Shown here: positions 39,991 through 53,000 of the stretch, one piece after another | Numbering within the stretch: position 1 is the first letter of the stretch | How the letters are laid out: the number at the start of each line of letters is the position of its first letter | Assembly (NCBI GenBank): GCA_021397835.1 | Contig: JAJFZO010000230.1 | Coordinates: forward strand, 4,520,001-4,584,000 | Reading direction: 5' to 3' | Source of the DNA: Moringa oleifera | Taxonomy: Eukaryota; Streptophyta; Magnoliopsida; Brassicales; Moringaceae | Length of the DNA: 64,000 nucleotides | Notes under the pieces: generated by a model | Told to the model about the DNA's origin: nothing | Seen by the model: only the letters and a program-made list of their open reading frames with translations | The model's database searches: none | Made by a program: the position numbers and the translations under genes

Positions 39991-41599
39991 TTTTTTTGAG
40001 ATGTTTCAAAAATTAATCCGAGTAAGCCAACCCAAATATTACTCGTTTTTTATTTGGTCTTAATAAGCTAGTGAATGAAATTTCAATCTTTGGTCTGACC
40101 TATTTTAAATGGGTAATTTTCCTTCAAGCTATAAAATGGGTTGGACAGTGACTCATCAGACAATATCAAAAACAGGCTGGAGTTGTCTATATGTGTTAGT
40201 CAATATTTTCTCCCATATAACCTTGAGGATTACTTAGTTGTACTACTTTTTGTAAGAATCTTACCCTTTATCAACATTTTGAAAAATTATTATATAAATT
40301 ATTTTGTTGCTTCAAAAAAAGAGCTCGTGATCTTATTTTTTGCAACTTATAATTACTTTGTCATATTAGGTAATTTAAATAATTTTATATCCTGATTCCA
40401 CGTGGTATTGTGATCAATCTAGTGATCTTCATATAAGTCTTATTTTGTATAACTACAAAAGTTAAAAAGGAATCTGCTCTTTTATCTTAGCATGAATTAA
40501 CTAGGATTAGTTGTTGGTCAAATTGGGTTAAAAATGATCCCAACAACATAGTCTTGAGTGAAGATTAAATTTAATTAATTTATAAAATTCTAGTATGTGA
40601 AGATTAATATAAAATTGTTAAGCTTGCTTAGGCTCAATGCACCAAAGTTATTACTGATTTAGGAACATATGAAGATGAGCTTTAAGGATCAAGCTCATCC
40701 TAATTGTTGGTCGTCCAAGGGTTATCTCTCAACAGCCCATAAAGTTAAAGATTGCAGTAGCCGAAGAAAGTGTCTCGCCTCATGATGTCCGAGGCCCGAG
40801 GGACTTTAGAAGCCCCAAGGCTTTCCAATTCATGAAAGCCATACTGGTGAGAATTGGCCTGGCCTGTGCGACCTATTGCCGTTGGGGCTTATTGCTGGAA
40901 CATTGCTCTAAATGAAAGAGTTGTACAACCTTTTTTTTTTTTTTTAAGTAACAATAAATTAATTAAAGAATTATAATTTATTCATATTAATATATGTTAT
41001 ATTATTTACATAAAATTTATTAATATGAAAATTGACTTGAAATATGCACAAAAAGACAAACATATTGGTTTATTTAATAAAACAAATGTGTCCATGATCG
41101 ACAACAGACTCGGTATATCTAATTAGATTTATACCATAATGTTATAAAACCATACTAGTTTATTTTGCCTATGAGTGTGTGACATGAAAAAAATATGACC
41201 TTATCATGACTATTCATACATAAGGTAGCACCTAGTGAGTCACCCTCATAACATGGTAGTGTGCCAAAAGTCACAAAAGACATGGACAACATAGCATTCA
41301 GTTCTAGACTCTTAGTGGCAACTAATATTTGTTATTAAACTTACGAATAAAAAGTTTGGATGTCATTAACTAATAGCCATGTTAGTCTACGCCAAGCTAG
41401 TGCCTAACAAAACATAGATTTTATGATTGGTTAAAAAAATTAATAAAAAATTTGTAAAGTCAATAACTTTTTATTTATAAAAATTAATAATTTTTATTTA
41501 TAATAAATTTGACTTGAAAAAACTAATTACTTTAAAAGTTAAAGGCCAAGAGAAAATAAGCTAACATGCAACCAAGGCATATAGGCTTGCATATGACTT
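39991..41599. other. Intergenic stretch with one unassigned G+C-richer patch
   Basis: No gene is called. A patch at about 40680-40910 is far less A+T-rich than its surroundings (ggcccgagggactttagaag, ggcctggcctgtgcgacc) and ends at a poly-T run at 40931-40944. It may be a piece of an inserted transcript or transposon. The 84-codon frame at 40141-40395 has no recognisable domain. Confidence 0.45.
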
Positions 41600-42070
41600 A
41601 CGTGGTACCTCATTAAATCATGTAGTATTCGACATCTAATCATTAAATCAGGTAATAATATATCATTAGTCACGTTTGACATAGTCCGCATTCAAATAAT
41701 TACTAAATAAATCAAAATTAGTGCCTTTAGGATACCATAATCCTAACTCAACAGTGCCTTTTAGATACCTAAAAATTCTCTTTAACTCCTTAAGGTAGAC
41801 TCTCTAAAACCGGTTTGATATTTAGCATACATGCAAAAACTAAATAAAATGTCAAGTTTACTTGCCGTTAGATATAACGACCCTATCATTCTTTTATAAA
41901 GTATCACATCTATCTATTTGGTTGATATAAATTTCACATCTAATTGCTTAATTTATAATCTAAAAAAAATTAAGTTGACTCATTATGCTTTTAACCCAAA
42001 TTCTTCTTGGATACATTTAGCAAATTCATCACATAATTCATGCCATCTGCAAAAATTTATACATCAATTA
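41600..42070 (-). pseudogene. Ty1/copia pol relic (RT C-terminus to RNase H)
   Basis: Translating the minus strand gives recognisable copia blocks in order, with many stops: a CDEFAKCIQEEFG segment, a MIGSLYLTASKLDI segment, an AKYQTGFRES segment and a GLWYPKGTNFDL segment that lead into RNase H. It belongs to a different, much older copia lineage than the element at 6616-11653. No LTRs were recognised. Confidence 0.8.
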
Positions 42071-45000
42071 TATTATTTTTATTTTTCGTTGTGAATAAGG
42101 TGTAATTAATTTATATTTCTCATGTCAAAGTTTTTAAATAAAAATATATATATGCAAAGTCTACCATACCCTCCTTAATATAATTGAAATATAACACTAA
42201 ATAATAAAATTATAGAAAGCAAAATAATACAAAGGAACCAATGGAAGGGCCCTTGTCTTAATGAATTGGTTAATCCAAAAATGATGATTTTGGTTCCATA
42301 AATTGTTTGGGCTGAACTAGTCTAAATCTGATTATTGACAATTTGGGCTTGTCGAGAGCAATGGTTTATGGGCCAAAGTAATTGCATTTTTGTCACAGGT
42401 TTTTTTTTCCTTTTCTTTTTTGCTCTTTCCATGTGTTAAGCGGAAATCTTAATTTCACATAAACATACCATCAAGATTTATGGTTTTCTCCTTTATATTT
42501 CAAAATATTATAATAATAACAGCATGATAAAATCTTATTGAAACATTATATATATATAATTTAGTTTAAGAAAGGGTACACATAAGTATTTATGTGGTTT
42601 TTGATGTAAAAATTTTAAATTAAAAAATAATATTAATGTTGGTAATATAATTTTAAAATTTAAAATTTATTATAACATTTATGCATAAAATCTTCAATAT
42701 TAAATTGAAAATATTACAAATTTACTTTTACATTTTTTATCCTAATAAAATATGCCAATTTTCTTGCATCCATTCTCTTACTAAAACTTGCAACCAAATA
42801 GACTCTAGATTAGCTCCGAAATCTTGATTCTAAGCCTTAATTGGTTACTTAATTGTTTATTCAATTACTTTCTTACCAACTTATCTATAGAGTAGTTATT
42901 GTGGTTCTTTCCATTAAGAGACCTTAGTTTAAATTTAATTATATATAATTATTATGCACTAGGTGTATAGATTACAAATGCCCTTATTCTCTAAAGATAA
43001 ACTTAATTTAATAATATATGAAGTCATACCCACTTTTGTATTTGAGTGATTAATAGAAAATGTCTATCATGAACCATATGGTTAAAAGATGAGTAACATC
43101 AACAACAAAGGTGGTTTCAAAGCAAGCTTCATCTAGATTCTGATTTTGAATCTTTAATATAAATATCATTTTTTAGTGATTTAATATCCAACAAGTTGTT
43201 ATTATACAAATGAAAAAATCTTGGCGATTTTTTTAATTATTTTTTCAACTTTTCTCTGATATTAAATTGATTTAATTGTTTTTATTAAAAAAACCCAACT
43301 TTGTTTTTTAGTTTTTTTAATTTATTGTATTTTTTTTTGTCACGAACATACATTTACGATTTATTGATAATTTTTGTAATTTATGCTTAATATTAGATGC
43401 ATGTAACTGTTTTTGTCAATGAAAAATCTCAAGTTTTTTCTTATTTAATTAATATTTATTAAATAAGAAAAACAAAATTTACCATATATATATATATAAA
43501 CACTAAGATCTTCATCTACATCGTTCTTATGAACTATAAAGTAAACGGCCGACATTGATCAAAATAAAACACATTTATTATGACAATAAGCAATGTTTTA
43601 TTATTGAATTTTATTTTTTTTGAAAAAGATTCTCATAAGAATTTTAAACTTCAAAAATTAGGTGAAGAATACAATTGGGTCTTGATCTTATCTCTTGAAT
43701 ATATTATTGCCTAAGAATCAAATAGAAATATATATTAAAGAAAAATATAAATTTTTTTTTATCATATTATAAACAAACATTATATTATACTTCCCAAGTC
43801 AATGGAAGAAAAAATATTCAGACGAAAATGACAAAAATGCCTATTCCTGTTTTCTAATAGATATGCCCTCGATTTTGTTTTTTATTTTTTCACATGTTTT
43901 CCCTTTTTGTGAGAGAGACATAGCAACAACCATCGGACCAGACATAGCACAGTGGATTAAGTTATAAAATAACTTTTCTTTAATAAATTGATTGTAAATT
44001 TTCTTTCTTTTTTTAAAGAAAAGAACACATTGCAAGTTGTTGCCATATTTGTCTATCTCCAATGTGCTCCGGTTTGTGGGTAAATGCATTTATTTATTTA
44101 TTTATTATTATTATTAATTTACGTTGTTGGAGATCAACATCAAAGCAAGTCATGGTGGCCCCACGGTCGTCCATCATCAGATATTCCGGATCATATTAGG
44201 GCCCACGACGTTACCAAACACATTTCTAGTTCTCTCTGTTTGTTAGCGGGACATGACCTCCAGCCTAATAAATGTACTGTGACGGTCAACAATATAAAAT
44301 GTTTTTCCTTTTTCCGTATATCAATTATATAATTATAGAGACTGAAATTGACAAGACCTCCGGACAACATAAATTACACTAATTATTAATATAAAAAATA
44401 TGTTCATAAAAATAAATAAATAAATAAATAAAGGTACATGCTTTATGCACTTTCATTTATGCAGGTGACCAATGCACTATTTTTCGGTTCAACAGCATCA
44501 AAATGTTTGAGCAAGCAAATCACAACAAGGGCATTTTAGTAAATTCACGACAGATCTCCTTTACTTCTCATGCGCATATTTGGTAATTTTGAAAACTATC
44601 TATACATAGATTAAATTGCAAGAATTTTGTCGATCTCCGCCAAGATTATAAGACTAGCCGGGCCTATCACTAATCAGCTAAATTTACCAATTAGGGTTGC
44701 CCACAGGACACATAACCTCACTAATATGGGACATTCGTATCTTGTAAAGGCAAACCAATTCCGAGAATAAATTCTTGATCATATTGTTTAGCTTCATTAT
44801 GTATTAGTAGTAATGGTGCATTTCGTAGCGCAAAGTGTTCTTCGTATCCAAATATGGAATAATGATCTTCCATTACTCCAATTAAATTAGAACGACACAA
44901 CTATGCCTAACTTATGTGACAAAGTAAATTGCAGGGACAAAATCATCATCAGATTTTGTTTGCTCCCTTTTTGTGATTGTAAATTCAGTGTAAACAAATA

Positions 45001-46279
45001 TGCATACCAATAGTAATAAAAATTAAAAAAAAAAAAGGGTAAGATAAGGTAGATGCTAAATTCTAATAACATTTTGGGTAGTAAAAAAATGTTTGGTGGC
45101 ACAAAAGCTTTATCTATACAACCCATCGAGACAAAGCTTTGGATCAGGCAATTTTTGAGGTGTAAAGGACCTTGTGCAAGTAACTGGATAGATTATATTA
45201 AACCTAAAAAACAAAAAGGTATAATCTCCCTTGAAAAGCTTGGATTCCATGGAATCACTTGGCTTGTTAATGTATGGCTTCATGGGTACAAAAGTATTCC
45301 CTTAATAAATTATTTATTATAATTAAGAAACATTAAAATGTTTGTCCAAATAACATGTTGGATGTGACCATGATTTAATTTAATGGTTCATCCTTAGCAA
45401 CTTATCTAGAACTTAATTTATGACCTTTTCATTCCATTTAGGACTGTCAATAAGATTTATTTCTAATCTATCTAATCAAATGTTTTATCCAATTGGGGAA
45501 TATATATTCTTTATGAATTGCTTAAAGATATGATTATTAAATTAGACCCACAATTACATATATTGCAATAACCATATTCTCTTCTCTCTCTCTCTTTTTT
45601 TTTTTTGATAATGGATGTTATGCTTTGAATCTATTTTCCTAATTATTTTTTTAAAAAAATTTATGTCGTATATTCTATTATGAGCAATTTTCAAAGTGAA
45701 TTGCATAAGATGATTTATTATAAAGTTTTGAATAATAAAACCAAGAATTGTAACATTTGAAGAAATTAGACCCATGAGATGTGACCAAATAAAGTAGGAT
45801 AACATGGAAGTAGTGGAGCGCACTACCAAGCCAACTTAGAATTTTCTTCTTTAGACTAACTTGTGGTGAATGAATATATTAAATATATAGTTCATTCACT
45901 TGTTTTTCTCATGTCATTGGTGAACACCCTTCTAATTGTCCACACTTTTTCTTTTTAAGTTGGATATTATTACATCTGTTAAGCTAACAATCAACAAAAA
46001 TTAACGGGTTAGTATCAAAATAAGTTTTGTATTATTTAAGTTTACTTAGTTTTTTAATTAATTTTACATAAAAATTTTAAAATTAATTTAGATTAGATAT
46101 TATATTATTTTTAATATCATTTAAACTTTAATAATATTTATAACTAATTTTAATTTAAAATTTATTATTTAGAAAATATATAAATTCAATTGAAAAACAT
46201 AAATAACAGATAATTTAATTTAATACTTAATCAAAAGTAACTATGCTAATATGAAAAAGCAACTATAACTTAAAAGTAT
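42071..46279. other. A+T-rich intergenic stretch, no gene seen
   Basis: Contains an (AAAT)n run at 44408-44431 and a CT microsatellite at 45580-45594 followed by poly-T. Frames at 43841-44332 and 44887-45322 are short, without domains or splice signals. Confidence 0.5.
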
Positions 46280-47520
46280 ATGGAACTCTCAAGATGAAAA
46301 AATTAACACCAAAATGTGGTAAGAATTCAACTTATTTAAATAATATAATATTTAAAAATTATTAAATAATATTCAAAATTATTATAAACTTTAAAAATAT
46401 CATAAAATTCAGTTTATTGCCTATGAACTATTACATGAAAAAAGTAATTTTAGTTTAGACCATTTATATTAAAATTTATAAAATATTTAAACATTATAAC
46501 ATAATATCCAAGAATTATCATAAATTTTAAAGAAATCATAAAATTTAATTTTTTTTATAAGTTTGGTGGAAAGAGTGATTCCAATATGATTCATTTTGAA
46601 TCACATGATATTGAAGAATTATTACACAATATCCAAGAATTATCACACAATGCAAAATTTATTATAAAATTAAAGAAATATTAGAAAATCTGATATTTTG
46701 TAAAATCATTGGATGAAAACGTGATTTTAATCTGATCTGTTCATGTGAAATCACATAATATCCAAAAATGTAATTACATAATATCCAAGAATGTCACATA
46801 ATATCCAAAAATTATCATAAACTTCAAAAAATGTCATAAAATTTAGTATTTTATACCAACCATGAAAAAAAAAGTGATTTCAATTTGATCTATTTATTTG
46901 AAATCGCTTAATTTTCAATAATGTTATATAATATCCAAGAATGTCACACAATATGCAAAAGTTATTATAAACTTCAAAAAAAATCATAAAATTCAATATT
47001 TTATACAGATGAAAAAGATAATTTCAATGTAATCCTTTCATTTGAAATTACACGATGTCTAAGAATATCATACAATATTCAAAAATATCACAAAATATTT
47101 AAAATTATCATAAACTCTAAAAAAAGTCATAAAATTTAATATCTTGTATGGATCGTTAGATGAAAAAAGTAATTTCAATCTGATCTGTTCATTTGAAATC
47201 ACACAATGCTTAAGAATGTTACATAATATCCAAAAATTATCATAAACTCCAAGAAATGCCATAAAATTTAACATTTTGTACGAACCGTTGGATGAAAAAA
47301 GTGATTTTAATCTGATCTATTAATTTGAAATCATATGATGTCCAAGAATATCACACGATATCAAAAAAGTCACACAATATTAAAAAATTATCATAAACTC
47401 CAAAAAATATCATAAAATCCAACCTATATTATATAAGCCGTTGGATTAAAAAATTAATTTCAATCTGAATCATTTATTTCAAATTATACAACATTCAAAA
47501 ATTTTATAAAGTTAAAAAAA
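46280..47520. repeat. Tandem repeat, ~145-bp unit, about eight copies
   Basis: The landmark ggatgaaaaaagtgatttca or a variant recurs near 46437, 46567, 46710, 46860, 47008, 47158, 47290 and 47440. It is followed each time by atctgatctgttcatttgaa, then atcacacaatatcc, then short ~20-bp sub-repeats (aatatccaagaatgtcacac), then aattatcataaact and cataaaatttagtattttgta. Copies are diverged, so the array is old. It ends about 350 bp before the Harbinger-like pseudogene. Confidence 0.8.
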
Positions 47521-47849
47521 ATGTATAAATAGTAGATAGTTACCATGAAAATCAAGACATTTCTCTTCCTTTTTTTTTTCTAAAATCTTTTTCAAAGTTT
47601 CACCATCCAATATCTCAAAGTGTTTTCAAACTCAAAATCATATTAAAAATCTCAAAGTGGTATATGTACTTCTTCATACCCTATCGAGGAAGATTGATTC
47701 CTATGTCATATATATTTTGATATTTTTTTAAATGCAATTATTGACACAAATCATTAGCTTTTAAGTTTTGTCCGCATTTAAGAAGAATATCATCAAGCTT
47801 TACTAGTGCATATCACTAATATTCGATCAAGAAGATCTCTATAAATATG

Positions 47850-48620
47850 AATGCAAACAATCACGACAACCATTGACAAACTAAAAGGATGTGTTCAACA
47901 AATTGAAAACTTGAATCTAAGTAATGTTGCAGAATAAAATATTATAAGTACTCATTAAATTTTATCTATTGAAATTTTATTAAATTTATTTTATAAGATT
48001 TTTTAAATAATCTTTTTTATTTATAATAGTACTTTATAATTAGATCAAGCTAAATGTTTATTAGTACAAAATCCAAATTTTAAAAGATAATTCAAATTCA
48101 ATCACGTGTGGCTCATTCTTAAAGATATTGATAAATTTATTAATATTGATACCATTCAAGCTCTTATCCCTGAAGAGCAATTTGGTTGCGACAAAACATT
48201 GAAGATAAAGTTGAATTCATAAAATTCTATAGGTGCATCATCATTTTATATTGATTTAAATATAAATTTTGAAAATAAAAAGTTATTTAATGATATTATT
48301 CAACCTAAACGATCTGTTGGAAATAAAAAAAACAAAAATAGATATACAAAAATATTTCAAATCTATAAAAAAAAATGAGTAACTCAAAACAATGATTTAA
48401 GAAAATTATGTCTTTACCCAAGAAACATAAACATTCTTTTAAAAGAATTATAAACTTCAACTTTTAGGAGCTTGAAATGAGGCAAACAAAATTAAAATTA
48501 TTAGAATAACGTAAAGAAAATAGACTTTTACATTTACATGTTGATTTTGTTAAAAATTCAATATCACGTGAGGCTCTTGGAAGTGAACAAAAGAGAATTT
48601 ATGTAAAATAATGTCAAGAT
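47850..48620 (+). pseudogene. NAM-associated / Myb-like (PIF/Harbinger ORF1-type) pseudogene fragment
   Basis: Conceptual translation gives family blocks in order: GCVQQIENLNLSNVAE, then (after an A+T-rich gap) LVQNPNFKR, a stop, FKFNHVWLILKDIDKF, IQALIPEEQFG, and later a KRSVGNKKNKNR basic patch and a lysine-rich coiled-coil tail ending near EQKRIYVK. These match the plant NAM-associated C-terminal domain found in Harbinger ORF1 proteins and their host relatives (often labelled GST T3-like). It has in-frame stops and frame changes and no start. It is a dead transposon-related gene, perhaps part of an element that also includes the 145-bp array to its left. Confidence 0.7.
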
Positions 48621-49725
48621 CAATAATCTTAAAAAGTGAGTGAATCATCTAATGTTTTTGTATAATATTTTGATGGTTAAAGAAGAAATAGAGGTAACAC
48701 TCTGTTATTTTAAATAATGGTTATAAGGTTGGTTTATTATCATTGGAGTAATTTATTTTTAATCAATGTTACAATTTTAATTTATGTTGTAATCGTTAAT
48801 TTATTATAATATTTATTTTAATTATGATTTTGATTATTGTAAGTTTCAATTTAATTTATTATATTTATTTAAATTTTAAATTATTTATATCTCAAAATGT
48901 TATTTAAATAATATTTTAACATATATATTTGTTACATTTAAAATTTAATGCATATACATAAATTTGATATTAATTCAATATTTAATTAATAAAATAATTC
49001 ATGTAAATTAAATTTTATGTTAAATATTAATTTTATTTTTAATATATATATTTATTAAATATTTTAATTAATTAAAAATTTAAATTTAATAAATATTTAT
49101 TAATATAATACAAATAAAAATAAAAAATATATTTAATATGTGAATAATAGAATACTTTATATTATTTACAATATTATTTTAATAATTTTAAAATATATTT
49201 TTTTCAATATTTTACCAAATTGTTAAAGGTGCACAACTATGACAATGCAGCCCCGCTTACGTGAGGCCAGGTATCCAAAAGGAGCTGACGCTGGCTAACA
49301 TCTGGCATGTGTTCACATATTTGGAAGGCTGAAAGGACGACCCCTAATGGGCCGCGACCGCCACCTGATCGCGCTGTCTGTGGAGGAAAAATTTTCCAAA
49401 TCCCTTGTCACTGTATCGTGGCCCAGAAGCGCGGTTGGCGTGACCCATGTAATTATAACGGCGTGAGCTTGGGGGGAGGGGGGACCCTCTTCGGTTTTAT
49501 CAGGTACGGAATGGCTTTTTCGTCATTTAAAGGGAATCTCTGACACCGTTTCTCCTACCATATTTAGAAACTTGGATGATTCTACCACCGTAATTCTAGT
49601 CAGAAACGAAGGTCATTTAGGTAGTTTGATCTGAAAATTGTTTTATTACACCCTTAGTTCACAAGAATCGCAACTCTATCCATAAGCCATCCCTACTTTT
49701 CAAAATAAAAAAGCAGACTTCACTG

Positions 49726-49756
<31 letters not shown>

Positions 49757-50042
49757 CTGTCTCACTGTCTTAATTCTCATACCAAACCTGACATTCGTCG
49801 AAATTTTCTCTCTGTACCTTACCCGTTTCTTCTGCTACTGTGCAGCAGGTGAATTTAAATAACGAATTTGCCCTCCATTTTCCCTTCAGTCTCTTAACAA
49901 CTCCTTTCTTCTCCAGATTCTAACAACAGTCAAAGATCCTTTCTACTGATCGAATTTTTCCCTCTCGAGTCTTTGCACTTGAAAACTTTCATCCTCTCTC
50001 TTGCACTTCCTAACGCTCGCACTTTTCATTTTCCGTCCATTA
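48621..50042. other. Intergenic stretch and promoter region of the STY-type kinase
   Basis: A+T-rich to about 49210, then abruptly G+C-richer (49240-49560) without a conserved frame, then a pyrimidine-rich leader from about 49725. No clear TATA box was found. Confidence 0.5.
49729..49756. repeat. (CT)14 microsatellite in the kinase promoter/leader
   Basis: An uninterrupted CT run about 320 bases before the kinase ATG, in a Y-patch-like context typical of TATA-less plant promoters. Confidence 0.85.
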
Positions 50043-50072
50043 ATGCCAGAAGCTTCCATAGAGAGAGAATAG
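50043..50072 (+). CDS. Nine-codon uORF before the kinase start
   Basis: ATG at 50043 reads MPEASIERE and stops with TAG at 50070-50072, one base before the kinase ATG at 50074. The uORF start context is weak (T at -3), while the main start has A at -3 and G at +4. This layout would allow leaky scanning or termination-reinitiation and could tune kinase translation. It applies only if transcription starts upstream of 50043, which the leader suggests. Confidence 0.5.
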   Translation: MPEASIERE

Positions 50073-50073
50073 C

Positions 50074-53000
50074 ATGGATTTGATCGAAGGAGTTGGTGAG
50101 AGCTCGTCACCGCCAAGAAGCTTTGGGAGTTTCAGCAGCTACGATGTCAGGAACGATGTGTACAATCGCTTGATAGAGAACAGCAACGAGGAGGCTATTT
50201 GCAATCCTGACTTTCGCGAGCAGTTGGATGCTCACTTCAATCGATTTCCCGCTAGGTATTTTCATGAATATATGTTCATACATGTGTATATATGCATGTC
50301 TATGTATATATATGTATGTATATATATCTGCACTTATGAACTTATTGTTGCCGTTCTAAAATTTGAGGGAGTTCGGTATTTTGTTAAATTTGAAATTTAA
50401 CGATTGCTGTGCAAACGCGCGCACTGTGTATGTGCGACATCAGTTTTGTTTTATATATTTGGTTTAGATTTATGAGTGAGCCGTTTGAATATTTTGAGCC
50501 TAAGCTAGGTATGTAAGACTCAGATCATACGGCTAAATGGTTTACTGCATCTTCTTTGTTTGATTTTTACGTTACTTTTATTTTGTGGTTCATTATGCAC
50601 AAATTTATTTGACATTCTAGTGTCTTAACCAAGCCTATGTGCATTTTTCTTTTTCTTTTTATTTTTCTCCCTTTCAAAATTATTTTCCTTTAGATAGCTG
50701 AAATGGATAAGACTGCTCAGGTTTAAAAATGTGGTCCTGGCAAGTCGGAAGAATCTGAATATGTTTTATCTTAGGCTTGTTTTTCCTTCTCCCACCAAAC
50801 TATATATATATATATATCCTGGCAAGTTGGAAGAATCTGAATATGTTTTAGCTCAGGCTTGTTTTTCTTTGTCCCACTAAACTCTCTCTCTCTCTATATA
50901 TATATGTATATATATTCTGCTTCATTTAAACATAATTACTCCCAGATGATTGTGGAAGATGAGCTGTTTCAGAGAAATTAGAAGATAGAATTTGAACATA
51001 AAAAATACTAAAAACATTTTCTGCATCATTTTCATTCATTTTCTGTTTCAATTTGGTAATGTAGTGAAGCAGATTCTGATGATGATAATTCACATCCCCC
51101 TTTGCATTCAGGAAGTTATGCTGAATTGCTTATTTGCTTTGATCTTTGTGTTCGCCTACTGTTTCAGTGTGCTACTTTTAGTTTTCAATTTAACATGCAT
51201 TGTTCTTATTAAATACTGTCCATGCTTGACAATGGGGAATTTGATTAGTATAGAAAGTTTTGTTTTAATCTGGAGCCTGAACAGAACCTTCTCTTTCATG
51301 GTTTCTTTAAAGTAATTGCTTTTCTTTCATCTTATTTGTATCAGTTACATACTTGATGTTAACTTGGATAGAGTGGAAGATGTTTTGTTGCATCAAAAAC
51401 TTCTTAAATGGGCAAGTGACCCTAAGAAGCGGCCTGCTTATCATATTCGTTTTCTGGAGGTACCACCTTCCCATGCTCTTGATTTACAATTTTTCGCTGT
51501 TGGGTAAATACACTTTGAATTCAAAAGCAAAAACCAAACATTTTCTATTTGTTTCTTGTGAACAGTAAATATGTTTTAATATCAGCAGTAGGCAATGCAT
51601 ATTTTTGCCTTATTAGGGATATTGTACATCGTTATGGAGTGTCTGGGTTCATGAACATAGTAGCACGTTGACATGAAGAGGGAAGACAAGACAGTGTGCT
51701 GGCCAGCCTAAGTTGACATTGATGATTACATAGAGCTCTATCATAATTTTTGTACCTGATCAGCTTGTGAGGCAGTGAACCTGGGCTTTGATTGATGCTT
51801 AATTTGTTGTTGAAGGGATTAAGGTTCTACTTGATGATGCTTCAGTCAGTCATGGACTTAAACTGCTTGGAAAGAGTGGTGGTCATGCATTTGCACTTCA
51901 GTTTTGCATTATTTCTTGATAGGATGATGATTATTTTTGCTTGGGATGAGGCTTAAAAGCAAAAAATTGTACATTAAATGAAAATTTCTACTCCATACCT
52001 GCCTACTTCCTATTAAAATAGGCAAGGGGTTTAAGGAGAGTAGAGGACTGTGTTGATATGGTATGGTCCAGAGTACCACCGAGTTGGTGAATTATGTTTA
52101 TAATGGTAGCAGTGGAGGAAACTTTGATGAAGACTGAGCTAGTACTAATTTTGATTGGTTACATTGTGCTTGGAAACCATGTTGGTGTGGTGCGGTAGCT
52201 GAGCATTAAACAACAATGGTAGTGATATTGGTAATTTCCGCTTTTGGATCTGGTGAGTATTTATCAACAAAAAAGGAAAATTGGAAAAAAGCTGGCTATA
52301 TCCTACTGTTAAGAGGATTTCTCTCCAACCCCCCCCCCCTCCCCCTGCAATATGAGATGTAAATAAATTAGGTGATGATGCTTGCCATCAAAATTTTGAA
52401 GATTTCTGCTAAACAACCTAATGGAGGCTAATGTAAGCAATTATTAGTCATATTGGTGCTGACACACTCATCTTATGACTCGGCGAGGGTCTAATTATGG
52501 ACAGGTTCAACTAAGGATGTCTAGTAGAGATGTGGACTGTCAATGATGGGCTGCTTCTGTAAAAAACTGTTCAGTGTGCTTTGTCCATTGTGGTTAAGCA
52601 CATATAATGTTGTGTGGTTTTCAAAATTATTTGTTGGCACCTTGGGGTTGGTTTCTCTAATTTGTCTGTTACCTGATTTTTCCTAGAAAGGATTTCTCAA
52701 TGATGTAGAATGAAGAGCTCCTATATGAAGCTGATGTAAGACAGGATAATAAAGGCAAAGAAGAAAAGGAGAAAGGGAAACGAAACAAGGGAACATCTAG
52801 TGGAGCTATGATTTGTGAATGATTATTGATATTAAGCGTTGATACAGATTTGGAATTTGAATCTCTTCTTGTGTCCTCTTTTTCCAGTAATCTTTTTTTT
52901 TTTCTTTGGTTGTCTTAATCTACTTCCCTATATTAATTGGTACCCTATCTTTGTTATGTTGATGATAATGCAGTGGAGAACTTATGGTTGAGATTGAACT

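Noticed and set aside
45053..45322. 89-codon plus-strand frame
   Set aside because: No homology recognised, no splice or promoter context, A+T-rich surroundings; chance is the simplest explanation.
46280..47520. Possible CRISPR-like repeat-spacer array
   Set aside because: The repeats are contiguous, diverged 145-bp units without unique spacers of constant length, and the DNA is plant nuclear.
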